Shown here: positions 1 through 15,613 of the stretch, piece by piece | How the letters are laid out: every line of letters begins with the position of its first letter | Numbering within the stretch: the stretch's first letter is position 1 | Assembly (NCBI RefSeq): GCF_036320965.1 | Contig: NC_092287.1 | Coordinates: forward strand, 14,954,989 to 15,018,988 | Direction: 5' to 3' | Length of the DNA: 64,000 nt | Source of the DNA: Panulirus ornatus | Taxonomy: Eukaryota; Arthropoda; Malacostraca; Decapoda; Palinuridae | The notes under the pieces: model-generated | The model's input: only the letters and a program-made list of their open reading frames with translations | Told to the model about the DNA's origin: nothing | Databases searched by the model: none | Position numbers and translations under genes: made by a program

Positions 1-348
1 TTCTATCCTCAACAATTATCATATTCAGTTTTATTTTTTGATATATTATTTCGATATCCATACTTTTTGACTCATATAGTTCTAATAATATGTTCTTTTA
101 TCGCTTTTTCTAATTATCTTGGAGGTGGGCTTTGTTCGGTCCACATATCACCAGTTTAAATCAGTAACGCATTTCAGAATTCTTTTAAGTGATGGTTGAA
201 GCAATGCTTAACGCTTGATGATGAAGGTAATGGAAAACGAGTGCCGCCAAATAATGCTAAGGGAGAGGACCCTACAAAGTGACCGTTGGCTGCCTCACAC
301 TGCACTAGACTCAGCGCAAAGTGGTGACACCTCAAGTGACCTACCCTG
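1..348. other. unannotated A/T-rich flank
   Basis: I see no gene, RNA or recognised repeat here. The sequence is A/T-rich and ends where the tandem A/T tail of a reverse-oriented LINE begins. The short open frames have no recognisable motif. Confidence 0.5.
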
Positions 349-1489
<1,141 letters not shown>

Positions 1490-1614
1490 TTGGGGTGTCT
1501 AAATGTGTGTGGATGTAGCCAAGATTAGAAAGGAGAGACAGGTAGCATGTTTGAGGAAAGGAACCTGGATGTTTTGGCTCTGAGTGAAACGAAGCTCAAA
1601 CGAAAAGGGGAAGA

Positions 1615-2262
1615 GTGATTTGGGAATGTCTTGGGAGTAAAGTCCGGGTTAGTGAGAGGACAAGAGCAAGGGAAGGAGTAGCACTACTCCTGAAACAGGA
1701 GTTGTGGGAGTATGTGATAGAGTGTAAGAAAGTACATTCTAGATTGATATGGGTAAAACTGAAAGTTCATGGAGAGAGATGGGTGATTATTGGTGCATAT
1801 GCACCTGGGCATGAGAAGAAAGATCATGAGAGGCAAGTGTTTTGCGAGCAGCTGAATGAGTGTGTTAGTGGTTTTGATACAAAAGACCGGGTTATAGTGT
1901 TGGGTGATTTGAATGCAAAGGTGAATAATGTGGCAGTTGAGGGAATAATTGGTATACATGGGGTGTTCAGTGTTGTAAATGGAAATGGTGAAGAGCTTGT
2001 AGATTTCTGTGCTGAAAAAGGACTGGTAATTGGGAATACCTGGTTTAAAGAGCGAGATATACATAAGTATACGTATGTAAGTAGGAGAGATGGCCAGAGA
2101 GCGTTATTGGATTACGTGTTAATTGACAGGCGCACGAAAGAAAGACTTTTGGATGTTAATGTCCTGAGAGGTGCAACTGGAGGAATGTCTGATCATTATC
2201 TTGTGGACGCGAAGGTGAAGATTTGTAGTGGTTTTCAGAAAAAAAGAGAGAATGTTGGGTGA
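1615..2262 (+). pseudogene. LINE apurinic-type endonuclease fragment
   Basis: A 215-codon frame with the central and C-terminal parts of an exonuclease-endonuclease-phosphatase (APE-like) domain, which in LINEs nicks target DNA for target-primed reverse transcription. Visible motifs: GAYAPG near residue 61, VLGDLNAKV near 95, LLDYVLIDRR near 164 and the catalytic SDH near 192. The upstream SETK glutamate motif is present in the DNA (about 1585) but in another frame, separated by a frameshift. The initiating ATG is not a real start; the element's frame begins upstream. Decapod annotations often label such ORFs 'craniofacial development protein 2-like', a name inherited from RTE/BovB-type sequences. 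Confidence 0.8.
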
Positions 2263-3145
2263 AGAGAGTGGTGAGAGTAAGTGAGCTTGGGAAGGAGACT
2301 TGTGTAAGGAAGTACCAGGAGAGACTGAGTACAGAAAGGAAAATGTGAGAACAAAAGAGGTAAGGGGAGTGGGGGAGGAATGGGATATATCTGGGGAAGC
2401 AGTGATGGCTTGCGTAAAAGATGTTTGTGGCATGAGAAGCGTGGGAGGTGGGTTGATTAAAAAGGGTAGTGAGTGGTGGGATGAAGACGTAAGATTATTG
2501 GTGAAAGAGAAGAGAGAGGCATTTGGACGATTTTTACAAGGGGGAAAAATCCAAATCAGAGGGAGATGTATAAAAGAAAGAGGCAGGAGGTCAAGAGAAA
2601 GGTGCAAAAGGTGAAAAAGAGGGCAAATGAGAGATGGGGTGAGAGAGTATCATTAAATTTTAGGGAGAGTAAAAAGATGTTTTGGAAGGAGGTAAATAAA
2701 GTGCGTAAGACAAGGGAGCAAATGGGAACTTCAGTGAAAGGGGCTAATGGGGAGGTAATAACAAGTATTGGTGATGTGAGAAGGAGTTGGAGTGAGTATT
2801 TTGAAGGTTTGTTGAATATGTTTGATGATAGAGTGGCAGATATAGGATGTTTTGGTCGAGGTGGTGTGCAAAGTGAGAGGGTTAGGGAAAATGATTTGGT
2901 AAAAAGAGAAGAGGGAGTAAAAGCTTTGCGGAAGATGAAAACCGGCAAGGCAGATGGTTTGGATGGTATTGCAGTGGAATTTATTAAAAAAGGGAGGTGA
3001 CTGTATTGTTAACTGGTTGATAAGGTTATTTAATGTATGTATGACTCATGGTGAGGTGCCTGAGGATTGGCGGAATGCGTGTATAGTGCCATTGTATAAA
3101 GGCTAAGGGGATAAGAGTGAGTGCTCAAACTACAGAGGTATAAGT

Positions 3146-3487
3146 TTGTTGAGTATTCCTGGTAAATTATATGGGAGGGTATTGATTGAGAGGGTGAAGG
3201 CATGTACAGAACATCAGATTGGGGAAGAGCAGTGTGGTTTCAGAAGTGGTAGAGGATGTGTGGATCAGGTGTTTACCTTGAAGAATGTATGTGAGAAATA
3301 CTTAGAAAAGCAAATGGATTTGTATGTAGCATTTATGGATCTGGAGAAGGCATATGATAGAGTTGATAGAGATGCTCAGTGGAAGGTATTAAGAATATAT
3401 GGTGTGGGAGGCAAGTTGTTAGAAGTGAAAAGTTTTTATCGAGGATGTAAGGCATGTGTACGTGTAGGAAGAGAGGAAAGTGATTGA
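3146..3487 (+). pseudogene. LINE reverse transcriptase palm fragment
   Basis: A 113-codon piece of the RT domain of copy b. It holds the LLSIPGKLYGRVLIERV segment, then QCGFRSGRGCVDQVF, then motif A (MDLEKAYDRVD, with the catalytic Asp). A one-codon deletion (KLLE-VKSF, where other copies have KLLEAVKSF) and a stop before motif B show that it is decayed. The RT would copy LINE RNA at the nicked target. Confidence 0.8.
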
Positions 3488-4012
3488 TTCTCAGTGAATG
3501 TAGGTTTGCGGCAGGGGTGTGTGATGTCTCCATGGTTGTTTAATTTGTATATACATACACGTCCACACACGCAAATATACATACCCATATATCTCAATAA
3601 ACACATATATATACACACACAGACATATACATATGTACACATACACACAATTCACACTGCCTTTACTCATTTCCATCGCCACCTCGACATACATGGAATA
3701 ACATCCCCCTCCCCCTCATGTGTGCGAGGTAGCGATAGGAAAAGACAACAAAGGCCCCATTCGTTCAAAATTCAGTCTCTAGCTGTCATGCAATAATGCC
3801 CGAAACCACTGCTCCCTTTCCACATCCAGGCCCCACAGAATTTTCCATGGTTTACCCCAGACGCTTCACATGCCCTGATCCAATCCATTAACAGCACGTC
3901 GACCCCGGTATACCACATCGATCCAATTCACTCTATTCCTTGCCCGCATTTCACCATCCTGCATGTTCAGGCCCCGATCACTCAAAATCTTTTTCACTCC
4001 ATCTTTCCACCT

Positions 4013-4681
4013 TCAATTTTGTCTCCCACTTCTCGTTCCTTCCACCTCCGACACATATATCCTCTTGGTCAATCTTTCCTCACTCATTCTCTCCATGTGC
4101 CCAAACCATTTCAAAACACCCTCTTCTGCTCTCTCAACCACGCTCTTCTTATTTCCACACATCTCTCTTACCCTTACATTGCTTACTCGATCAAACCACC
4201 TCACACCACATTTTGCCCTCAAACATCTCATTTCAAGCACATGCACCCTCCTACGAATTACTCTATCCATAGCCCACGCCTCGCAACCATACAACATTGT
4301 TAGAACTACTATTCCTTCAAATATAGCCATTTTTCCTTTCCGAGATAATGTTCTCGACTTCCACATATTCTTCAAGGCTCCCAGGATTTTCTCCCCCTGC
4401 ACCACCCTATGACTCACTTCCGCTTCCATGGTTCCATCCGCTGCTAGATCCACTCCCAGATATCTTAAACACTTTACTTCCTCCAGTTTTTCTCCATTCA
4501 AACTTACCTCCCAATTGACTTGACCCTCAACCCTACTGTACCTAATAACCTTGCTCTCATTCACATTTACTCTAAACTTTCTTCTTTCACACACTTTACC
4601 AAACTCAGTCACCAGCTTCTGCAGTTTCTCACATGAATCAGCCACCAGCGCTGTATCATTAGCGAACAACAACTGACTCAC
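4013..4681 (-). pseudogene. LINE RT motif C and C-terminal region (FAND mutant)
   Basis: A 222-codon minus-strand frame. It opens with SQLLFANDTALVAD, the metal-binding FADD box with the first Asp changed to Asn, which should abolish polymerisation. It continues through KLRYLGVDLAADGTMEAEV-type thumb sequence, the [13 protein letters not shown] block and the [16 protein letters not shown] block. A small deletion near the end (GTRSGRQN, where others have GTRRSGRPN) precedes loss of the terminal [10 protein letters not shown] block. Confidence 0.82.
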
Positions 4682-4684
4682 TTC

Positions 4685-5644
4685 TCAAGCTCTCTCATCC
4701 ACAACAGACTGCATACTTGCCCCTCTTTCCAAAACTCTTGCATTCACCTCCCTAACAACCCCATCCATAAACAAATCAAACAACCATGAAGACAGCATAC
4801 ACCCCTGCCGCAAACCTACATTCATTGAGAACCAATCACTTTCCTCTTTTCCTACACGTACACATGCCCTACATCCTCGATAAAAACTTTTCACTGCTTC
4901 TAACAACTTTCCTCCCACACCATATATTCTAAGTACCTTCCACAGAGCATCTCTATCAACTCTATCACATGCCTTCTCCAGATCCATAAATGCTACATAC
5001 AAATCCATTTGCTTTTCTAAGTATTTCTCACATATATTCTTCAAAACAAACACCTGATCCACACATCCTCTACCACTTCTGAAACCACACCGCTCTTCCC
5101 TAATCTGATGCTTTGTACATGCCTTTACCCTCTCAATCAATACCCTCTCATATAATTTACCAGGAATACTCAACAAACTTATACCTCTGTAGTTTGAGCA
5201 CTCACTCTTATCCCATTTGCCTTTATACAATGGCACTATACACGCATTCCGCCAATCCTCAAGCACCTCACCATGAATCATACATACATTAAATAACCTT
5301 ACCAACCAGTTAACAATACAGTCACCCCCTTTTTTAATAAATTCCATTGCAATATCATCCAAACCTTCTGTCTTGCTGGCTTTGATCTTCCGCAAAGCTT
5401 TTACTACCTCTTCTCTGTTTACCAAATAATTTTCCCTAACCCTCTCACTTTGCACACTACCTCGACCAAAACACCCTATATCTGCCGCTCTGTCATCAAA
5501 CACGTTCAACAAACCTTCGAAATACTCACTCCATCTCCTTCTCACATCACCACTACTTGTTATCACCTCCCCATTAGCCCCTTTCACTGACTTCCCCATT
5601 TGCTCCTTTGTCTTACGCACTTTATTTACCTCCTTCCAGAACAT
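4685..5644 (-). pseudogene. LINE reverse transcriptase core
   Basis: A 319-codon frame with the linker (WKEVNKVRKTKEQMG) and the RT fingers and palm: KTEGLDDIAMEF, WRNACIVPLYKGKWDKSEC, CGFRSGRGCVDQVF, motif A MDLEKACDRVDRDALW and motif B MNVGLRQGCMLSSWLF. It ends at a nonsense codon where sister copies have Trp (DERAWEVS). The next frame at 4681 carries motif C, so a single substitution splits this RT. Confidence 0.85.
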
Positions 5645-5667
5645 CTTTTTTTTTTTTTCCCTAAAAT

Positions 5668-6197
5668 TTAATGACCTTCTCTCACACCAGCTCTATTTGC
5701 CCTCTTTTTCACCTCTTGCACCTTTCTCTTGACCTCCTGTCTCTTTCTTTTATACATCTCCCACTCATTTGCATTTTTTCCTCGCAAAAATCTTCCAAAT
5801 GCCTCTCTCTTCTCTTTCACTAATAAGCTTACTTCTTCATCCCACCACTCACTACCCTTTCTAATCAACCCACCCCCCACGCTTCTCATGCTACAATCTT
5901 TTGCGCAAACCATCAATGCTTCCCTAAATACATCCCATTCCTCCCCTACTCCCCTTACCTCCTTTGTTCTCACCTTATTCCATTCTGTACTCAGTCTCTC
6001 CTGGTACTTCCTCACACAAGTCTCCTTCCCAAGCTCACTTACTCTCACCACCCTCTTCACCCCAACATTCACTCTTCTTTTCTGAAAACCCATACAAATC
6101 TTCACCTTAGCCTCCACAAGATAATGATCAGACATCCCCCCAGTTGCACCTCTCAGCACATTAACATCCAAAAGTCTCTCTTTCGCGCCCCTGTCAA

Positions 6198-6204
<7 letters not shown>
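5668..6204 (-). pseudogene. LINE endonuclease end and EN-RT linker
   Basis: A 178-codon frame starting at [13 protein letters not shown], with [15 protein letters not shown] (the catalytic SDH motif of the endonuclease) near residue 24, then the basic linker rich in [20 protein letters not shown] frameshift in a T-run (5645-5660) separates it from the RT frame. The upstream half of EN is missing because of the (TA)n interruption. Confidence 0.78.
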
Positions 6205-6575
<371 letters not shown>

Positions 6576-6783
6576 TTTAGAAAGTTAATACAAGGAGGGG
6601 AGGATTTCTGGCCCCCCGCTCCCGTCCCCTCTAGTCGCTTTCTACGACACGCGAGGAATACGTGGGAAGTATTCTTTCACCCCTATCCCCAGGGATAATA
6701 TACATATATATGTACATATACACATACACACACATACACATACATACGCACATATACACACACACACACATACATATATATAC

Positions 6784-7395
6784 ATGCTGGAGGAAGTGAA
6801 GTGTTTTAGATATCTGGGAGTGGATCTGGCAGCGGATGGAACCATGGAAGCGGAAGTGGATCATAGGGTGGGGGAGGGGGCGAAAATCCTGGGGGCCTTG
6901 AAGAATGTGTGGAAGTCGAGAACATTATCTCGGAAAGCAAAAATGGGTATGTTTGAAGGAATAGTGGTTCCAACAATGTTGTATGGTTGCGAGGCGTGGG
7001 CTATGGATAGAGTTGTGCGCAGGAGGATGGATGTGCTGGAAATGAGATGTTTGAGAACAATGTGTGGTGTGAGGTGGTTTGATCGAGTGAGTAACGTAAG
7101 GGTAAGAGAGATGTGTGGAAATAAAAAGAGCGTGGTTGAGAGAGCAGAAGAGGGTGTTTTGAAGTGGTTTGGGCACATGGAGAGGATGAGTGAGGAAAGA
7201 TTGACCAAGAGGATATATGTGTCGGCGGTGGAGGGAACAAGGAGAAGAGGGAGACCAAATTGGAGGTGGAAAGATGGAGTGAAAAAGATTTTGTGTGATC
7301 GGGGCCTGAACATGCAGGAGGGTGAAAGGAGGGCAAGGAATAGAGTGAATTGGAGCGATGTGGTATACCGGGTTGACGTGCTGTCAGTGGATTGA
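6784..7395 (+). pseudogene. LINE ORF C-terminal domain, uninterrupted
   Basis: A 203-codon open frame with the best preserved C-terminus in the window: [63 protein letters not shown] and [17 protein letters not shown] GRPxxRWxD-type block near the end is typical of RTE/BovB-like reverse transcriptase proteins. Its role there is unproved. It lacks everything up to and including motif C. Confidence 0.8.
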
Positions 7396-7566
7396 AGCAG
7401 GGCATGTGAAGCGTCTGGGGTAAACCATGGAAAGCTGTGTAGGTATGTATATTTGCGTGTGTGGACGTATGTATATACATGTGTATGGGGGGGGGGGGGG
7501 GTTGGGCCAATTCTTTCGTCTGTTTCCTTGCGCTACCTCGCAAACGCGGGAGACAGCGACAAAGTA
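6785..7566 (+). mobile_element. FADD LINE copy d, 3' fragment, UTR-deleted subtype
   Basis: A plus-strand fragment with the last ~200 codons (6784-7395) and a shortened 3' UTR. From 'aaaccatggaaagctgtgtagg' it jumps straight to 'tatgtatatttgcgtgtgtgg', losing the middle of the UTR that other copies keep. It includes a run of G (7488-7501) and ends CGCGGGAGACAGCGACAAAG, then poly-A. The copy at 27766-28767 has the same internal UTR deletion, so this defines a subfamily. Confidence 0.85.
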
Positions 7567-8334
<768 letters not shown>

Positions 8335-8556
8335 ATAGGGGAGAAAGAATACTTCCCACGTATTCCCTGCATGTCGTAGAAGGCGACTAAAAGGGAAGGG
8401 AGCGGGGGGCTGGAAATCCTCCCCTCTCATTTTTTTTTAAATTTTCCAAAAGAAGGAACAGAGAAGGGGGCCATATGAGGATATTCCCTCAAAGGCCCAG
8501 TCCTCTGTTCTTAACGCTACCTCGCTAATGCGGGAAATGGCGAATAGTATGAAAAA

Positions 8557-8562
<6 letters not shown>
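8335..8562 (+). mobile_element. short non-autonomous element with LINE-like ends, copy 1
   Basis: A ~228-bp element. Its first ~90 bp (gaaagaatacttcccacgtattcc, gtcgtagaaggcgactaaaa, gcggggggctggaaatcc) closely match the 5' UTR of the FADD LINE. Its end (cgctacctcgctaatgcgggaaatggcgaata) matches the LINE 3' terminus. The middle contains a T-run and gaggatattccctcaaaggcc, not found in the LINE. It ends in poly-A then (TA)n. I see no clear tRNA A/B boxes, so it looks like an internally deleted LINE relative and not a tRNA SINE. Two other copies are at 13105 and 27440. Confidence 0.8.

Positions 8563-8649
<87 letters not shown>
8563..8649. repeat. (TA)n microsatellite
   Basis: A TA run of about 87 bp between the short element's tail and a tRNA-headed SINE. 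Confidence 0.95.
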
Positions 8650-11884
<3,235 letters not shown>

Positions 11885-12198
11885 ACGGGTCTCGGGTTCG
11901 ATCCTGGCTGTTAGAGGTTTGTATGCTCTATAAAGGTGCGCATTCATATGCACTTTGTGCGTATTCATATACCTCCTCGTTGTACAGTTAGGTTCGGTAA
12001 AATGCGACCTACTGGCTGTGTGACCTTAATGGGAAATGACTGGTGTAGACCCCGTTACTCACCAACTTGAGACGAAGGGTATTCGAGTACATAGTATTCG
12101 AATAGTCATCTCAGAATTAGGGGCGATCATATCCTAGCTGTAGCGATCCTGTCTGTCGCACAGGGATCACGGGTTCCATCCTGACTGTTGGAAGTTTG
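11885..12198 (+). mobile_element. tRNA-headed SINE, partial tandem dimer (plus strand)
   Basis: It starts with a B box (GGGTTCGATCCTGGCTGTTAG) and continues through the body (tgcgcattcatatgcac, acctcctcgttgtacagtta, gacgaagggtattcgagtac). It then enters a second tRNA-like head near 12120-12195: tcctagctgtagcgatcctg as A-box-like and GGGTTCCATCCTGACTGTTG as B box. So it carries tRNA-like sequence at both ends, like the minus-strand locus at 8650. The second head is diverged. It sits next to (TA)n on one side and near an assembly gap on the other. Confidence 0.7.
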
Positions 12199-12295
12199 TA
12201 AGATATATATATATATATATGTATATAAGAGGTGAAAAAAAGGGCAAATGAGGGTTGGGGTGAGAGAGTATCATTAAATTTTAGGGAGAATAAAA
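12199..12295 (+). mobile_element. short (TA)n and LINE linker fragment at gap
   Basis: About 25 bp of A/T repeat (12203-12227), then a piece of the LINE EN-RT linker in the plus frame (VKKRANEGWGERVSLNFREN) that runs into the N gap. The element probably continues inside the gap. Confidence 0.75.
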
Positions 12296-12395
12296 NNNNN
12301 NNNNNNNNNNNNNNNNNNNNNNNNNNNNNNNNNNNNNNNNNNNNNNNNNNNNNNNNNNNNNNNNNNNNNNNNNNNNNNNNNNNNNNNNNNNNNNN
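12296..12395. other. assembly gap, 100 N
   Basis: Exactly 100 N, so a scaffold join of unknown true length. LINE sequence lies on the left and a host exon on the right, so neighbourhood across it is not proven. Confidence 1.
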
Positions 12396-12562
12396 TGCTA
12401 CTCCCTTCCAGGACTTCTTGGTTCCTCTTGTAAAATGTGTGCTGTTTGACACACATCTTCCAAACATACTTAGCAGCATCTGGCTCATCAAATGTGAAGT
12501 GAACAGTCTCATCAGTTCGCTGACATTCAATACCAAAGGTACGTTTATTGTTCACCAAGTTA
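12396..12562 (-). CDS. FERM C-lobe exon of a cytoskeletal/phosphatase-type protein (partial)
   Basis: On the minus strand the frame reads NLVNNKRTFGIECQRTD, then ETVHFTFDEPDAAKYVWKMC and VKQHTFYKRNQ. The pattern 'KR.F.IE...F.F......AKY.W..CV.QH.FY' is the last strand and helix of a FERM C-lobe, a PH-like fold in proteins that link membranes to actin. The closest family I can name is the Pez/PTPN14/PTPN21 group, but that is from general knowledge of the domain and not a search. It is cut by the gap at 12395. No AG acceptor precedes it. A U12-like branch (ttccttcac) followed by AC at 12563-12564 would fit an AT-AC intron. It could also be a pseudogene fragment or belong to a misjoined contig. 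Confidence 0.55.
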
Positions 12563-12786
12563 GTTGAAAATGTGAAGGAAAATAGTGAAAATGGAGAAAA
12601 ATGTAGTTTAGACATTGAAGCCTATTGATACAGTGGTTAAATTGATGAGAACTGCTATTGACGTTTGTGTAAATAAATTATACATTTCCTTTTTTCCATA
12701 GCCAGAGGTTGAACCATTATGTGACATTCATTTTTTTCATTCATTTCAAGCTAGAAGTTTCAGTTTTCTAAATTGTTTCTTACATT
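12563..12786. other. non-repetitive flank of the FERM exon
   Basis: A/T-rich unique-looking sequence, probably intron upstream of the minus-strand FERM exon. No further exon was recognised in it. Confidence 0.4.
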
Positions 12787-13010
12787 TTTCATATGTATAT
12801 ATATGTATGTGTGTGTGTGTGTGTGTATGTGCGTATGTATGTGTATGTGTGTGTATGTGTATATGTATATATATATGTATATTATCCCTGGGGATAGGGG
12901 TGAAAGAATACTTCCCACGTATTCCTCGCGTGTCGTAGAAAGCGACTAGAGGGGACGGGAGCGGGGGGCCAGAAATCCTCCCCTCCTTGTATTAACTTTC
13001 TAAAATGGGA

Positions 13011-13013
<3 letters not shown>
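12787..13013 (+). mobile_element. FADD LINE 5' end fragment
   Basis: A solo 5' end: a GT/AT-rich stretch (12787-12893), then tatccctggggataggggtg and the LINE 5' UTR up to cttgtattaactttctaaaa and tgggaaac, where it passes into (TA)n. The same order, including the GT-rich stretch, is found in reverse at 6575-6784. This shows the microsatellite-like leader is part of the element and that the LINE start lies near here. Confidence 0.75.

Positions 13014-13104
<91 letters not shown>
13014..13104. repeat. (TA)n microsatellite
   Basis: A TA run of about 90 bp separating a LINE 5' end from a short LINE-derived element. Confidence 0.95.
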
Positions 13105-13105
<1 letters not shown>

Positions 13106-13344
13106 CCCTGGGGATAGGGGAGAAAGAATACTTCCCACGTATTCCTTGCGTGTCGTAGAAGGCGACTAAAAGGGAAGGGAGCGGGGGGCTGAAAATCCTC
13201 CCCTCTCGTTTTTTTTTTTTTAATTTTCCAAAATAAGGAACAGAGAAGAGGGCCAGGTGAGGATATTCCCTTAAAGGCCCAGTCCTCTGTTCTTAACGCT
13301 ACCTCGCTATCGCGGGAAATGGCGAATAGTATGAAAGAAAGAAA

Positions 13345-13347
<3 letters not shown>
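13105..13347 (+). mobile_element. short non-autonomous element with LINE-like ends, copy 2
   Basis: The most complete plus-strand copy. It begins CCCTGGGGATAGGGGAGAAA, passes a T-run after cctcccctctcg, contains gaggatattcccttaaaggc, and ends cgctacctcgctatcgcggg, aaatggcgaatagtatgaaa plus an A-rich tail. It lies 90 bp from a real LINE 5' end (12895), so the head homology can be compared directly. It has TA runs on both sides. Confidence 0.82.
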
Positions 13348-13417
<70 letters not shown>

Positions 13418-13424
13418 TATATAC
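13348..13424. repeat. (TA)n microsatellite
   Basis: A TA run with one 'acata' interruption, ending at the foldback repeat. Confidence 0.95.
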
Positions 13425-13638
13425 ATTCCTATGAGTCCACGGGGAAAATGAAACACGAAAAGTTCCCAAGTGCACTTTCGTGTAATAATCACATCATCAG
13501 GGGAGACACAAGAGAGAAATATAACAGTCAGTTGATATACATATTTCTCTCTTGTGTCTCCCCTGATGATGTGATTATTACACGAAAGTGCACTTGGGAA
13601 CTTTTCGTGTTTTATTTTCCCCGTGTACTCATAGGAAT
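13425..13638. repeat. inverted (foldback) repeat, 98-bp arms, 18-bp spacer
   Basis: Arm 1 (13425-13522) and arm 2 (13541-13638) are reverse complements with only a couple of mismatches visible (for example gagtccac against gagtacac). The spacer is aacagtcagttgatatac. Each arm contains gttcccaagtgcactttcgt and cacatcatcaggggagacac. It encodes nothing convincing. It could be a foldback/MITE-like element or a head-to-head pair of a dispersed repeat, since a lone arm occurs at 11821. Confidence 0.9.
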
Positions 13639-13689
13639 ATCTTGATAACGCGCAAAATTGTGATCCTATCCTATATATATATATATATT
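13639..13689. other. short flank and (TA)n
   Basis: About 30 bp of unique-looking sequence (atcttgataacgcgcaaaattg), then a 17-bp TA run abutting the tail of the next LINE. Confidence 0.6.
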
Positions 13690-14097
13690 TGCTTTTACTT
13701 TCTCGCTGTCTCCCGCGTTAGCGAGGTAGCGCAAGGAAACAGACGAAAGAATGGCCCAACCCACCCACATACACATGTATATACATACACGTCCACACAC
13801 AAATAGACATACCAATACATCTGAACGTATGCAAATATATACATACACAGATATATACATATATACACATGTACATAATTCATACCGTCTGCCTTTACTC
13901 ATTCCCACCGCCACCCCGACACACATGAAATAACATCCCCCTCCCCCTCTTGTGCGCGAGGTAGCGCTAAGGAAGACAACAAAAGGCCCCATTCGTTCAC
14001 ACTCAGTCTCTCGCTGTCATGTAATAATGCACCGAAACCACAGCTCCCTTTCCACATCCAGGATCAACAGAACTTTCCATGGTTTACCCCAGACGCT

Positions 14098-15060
14098 TCA
14101 CATGCCCTGGTTCAATTCATTGTCAGCACGTCGACCCCGGTATACCACATCGTTCCAATTCACTCTATTCCTTGCACGCCTTTCACCCTCCTGCATGTTC
14201 AGGCCCCGATCACTCAAAATCTTTTTCACTCCATCTTTCCACCTCCAATTAGGTCTCCCACTTCTCCTCGCTCCTTCCACCTCCGACACATATATCCTCT
14301 TGGTCAATCTTTCCTCACTCATTCTCTCCATGTGACCAAACCATTTCAAAACACCCTCTTCTGCTCTCTCAACCACGCTCTTTTTACTACCACACATCTC
14401 TCTTACCCTATCATTACTTACTCGATCAAACCACCTCATACCACACATTGTCCTCAAACATCTCATTTCCAGCATATCCACCCTCCTCCGCACAACTCTA
14501 TCCATAACCCACTCTTCGGAACAATACAACATTGTTGAAACCACTATTCCTTCAAACATACCCATTTTTGCTTTCTGAGATAATGTTTTCGACTTCCACA
14601 CATTCTTAAAGGCTCCCAGAATTTTCTCCCCGTCTCCCACCCTATGATTCACTTCCGCTTCCATGGTTCCATCGGCTGCCAAATCCACTCCCATATATCT
14701 AGAACACTTCACTTCCTCCAGTTTTTCTCCATTCAAACTTACCTCCCAGTTGACTTGACCCTCAACCCTACTGCACCTAATAACCTTGCTCTTATTCACA
14801 TTTACTCTCAACTTTCTTCTTTCACACACTTTACCAAACTCAGTCACCAGCTTCTGCAGTTTCTCACCCCAGTCAGCCACCAGCTCTCTATCATCAGCGA
14901 TCAACAACTGACTCACTTCCCAAGCTCTCTCATCCACAACAGACTGCATACTTGCCCCTCTTTCCAAAACTCTTGCATTCACCTCCCTAACAACCCCATC
15001 CATAAACACATTAAACAACCATGGAGACATCACACACCCCTGCCGCAAACCTACATTCAC
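14098..15060 (-). pseudogene. LINE RT motif B to ORF end, 320 codons
   Basis: It begins at motif B (MNVGLRQGCVMSPWLFNVF), then has motif C as QLLIADDRELVADW instead of FADD. It continues through the thumb (GVDLAADGTMEAEVNHRVG), [31 protein letters not shown] and [15 protein letters not shown] to the natural stop after ELNQGM. The whole C-terminal half is uninterrupted, so this is the best view of the C-terminal domain. Confidence 0.83.
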
Positions 15061-15066
15061 TGAGAA

Positions 15067-15489
15067 CTAATCACTTTCCTCTCTTCCTACACGTACACAT
15101 GCCTTACATCCTCGATAAAAACTTTTCACTGCTTCGAGCAACTTTCCTCCCACACCATAAATTCTTAGTACCTTCCACAGAGCATCTCTATCAACTCTAT
15201 CATATGCCTTCTCCAGATCCATAAATGCTACATACAAATCCATTTGCTTTTCTAAGTATTTCTCACATATATTCTTCGAAGCAACCACCTGATCCACACA
15301 TCCTCTACCACTTCTTAAACCACACTGCTTTTCCCCAATCTGATGCTCTGTACATGCCTTCACCCTCTCAGTTAATACCCTCCCATATAATTTCCCAGGA
15401 ATACTCAACAAACGTATGCCTCTGTAATTTGAGCACTCACTTCTGTCCCCTTTGCCTTTGTACATTGGCTTATGCACGCATTCCGCCAA
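15067..15489 (-). pseudogene. LINE reverse transcriptase fingers/palm
   Basis: A 140-codon frame: YKGKGDRSECSNYRGIRLLS, KQCGLRSGRGCVDQVVASKN and motif A MDLEKAYDRVDRDALW with its catalytic Asp intact. It ends at a stop just before motif B (EESD, where Trp follows in the consensus). Confidence 0.8.
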
Positions 15490-15613
15490 TCCTCAGGCAA
15501 CTCACCATGAATCATACATACATTAAATAACCTTACCAACCAGTCAACGATGCAGTCACCCCCTTTTTAATGAATTCTACTGCAATGCCATCTAAACCCG
15601 CTGCCTTGCCGGT

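Larger units (their letters stand above)
1490..3548 (+). mobile_element. FADD LINE copy b, EN plus RT, 3'-truncated
   Basis: A plus-strand LINE beginning at the endonuclease start ([11 protein letters not shown] region) and running through EN, the linker and the RT fingers/palm. It stops inside motif B, just after the segment corresponding to MSPWLFNLF. Frameshifts and stops split it into at least four frames (1615-2262, 2300-2614, 2566-3000, 3146-3487). It lacks RT motif C and the 3' UTR, which is unusual, because target-primed insertions normally lose the 5' end. A later deletion or rearrangement at the junction with the reverse copy at 3549 is the likely cause. Confidence 0.88.
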
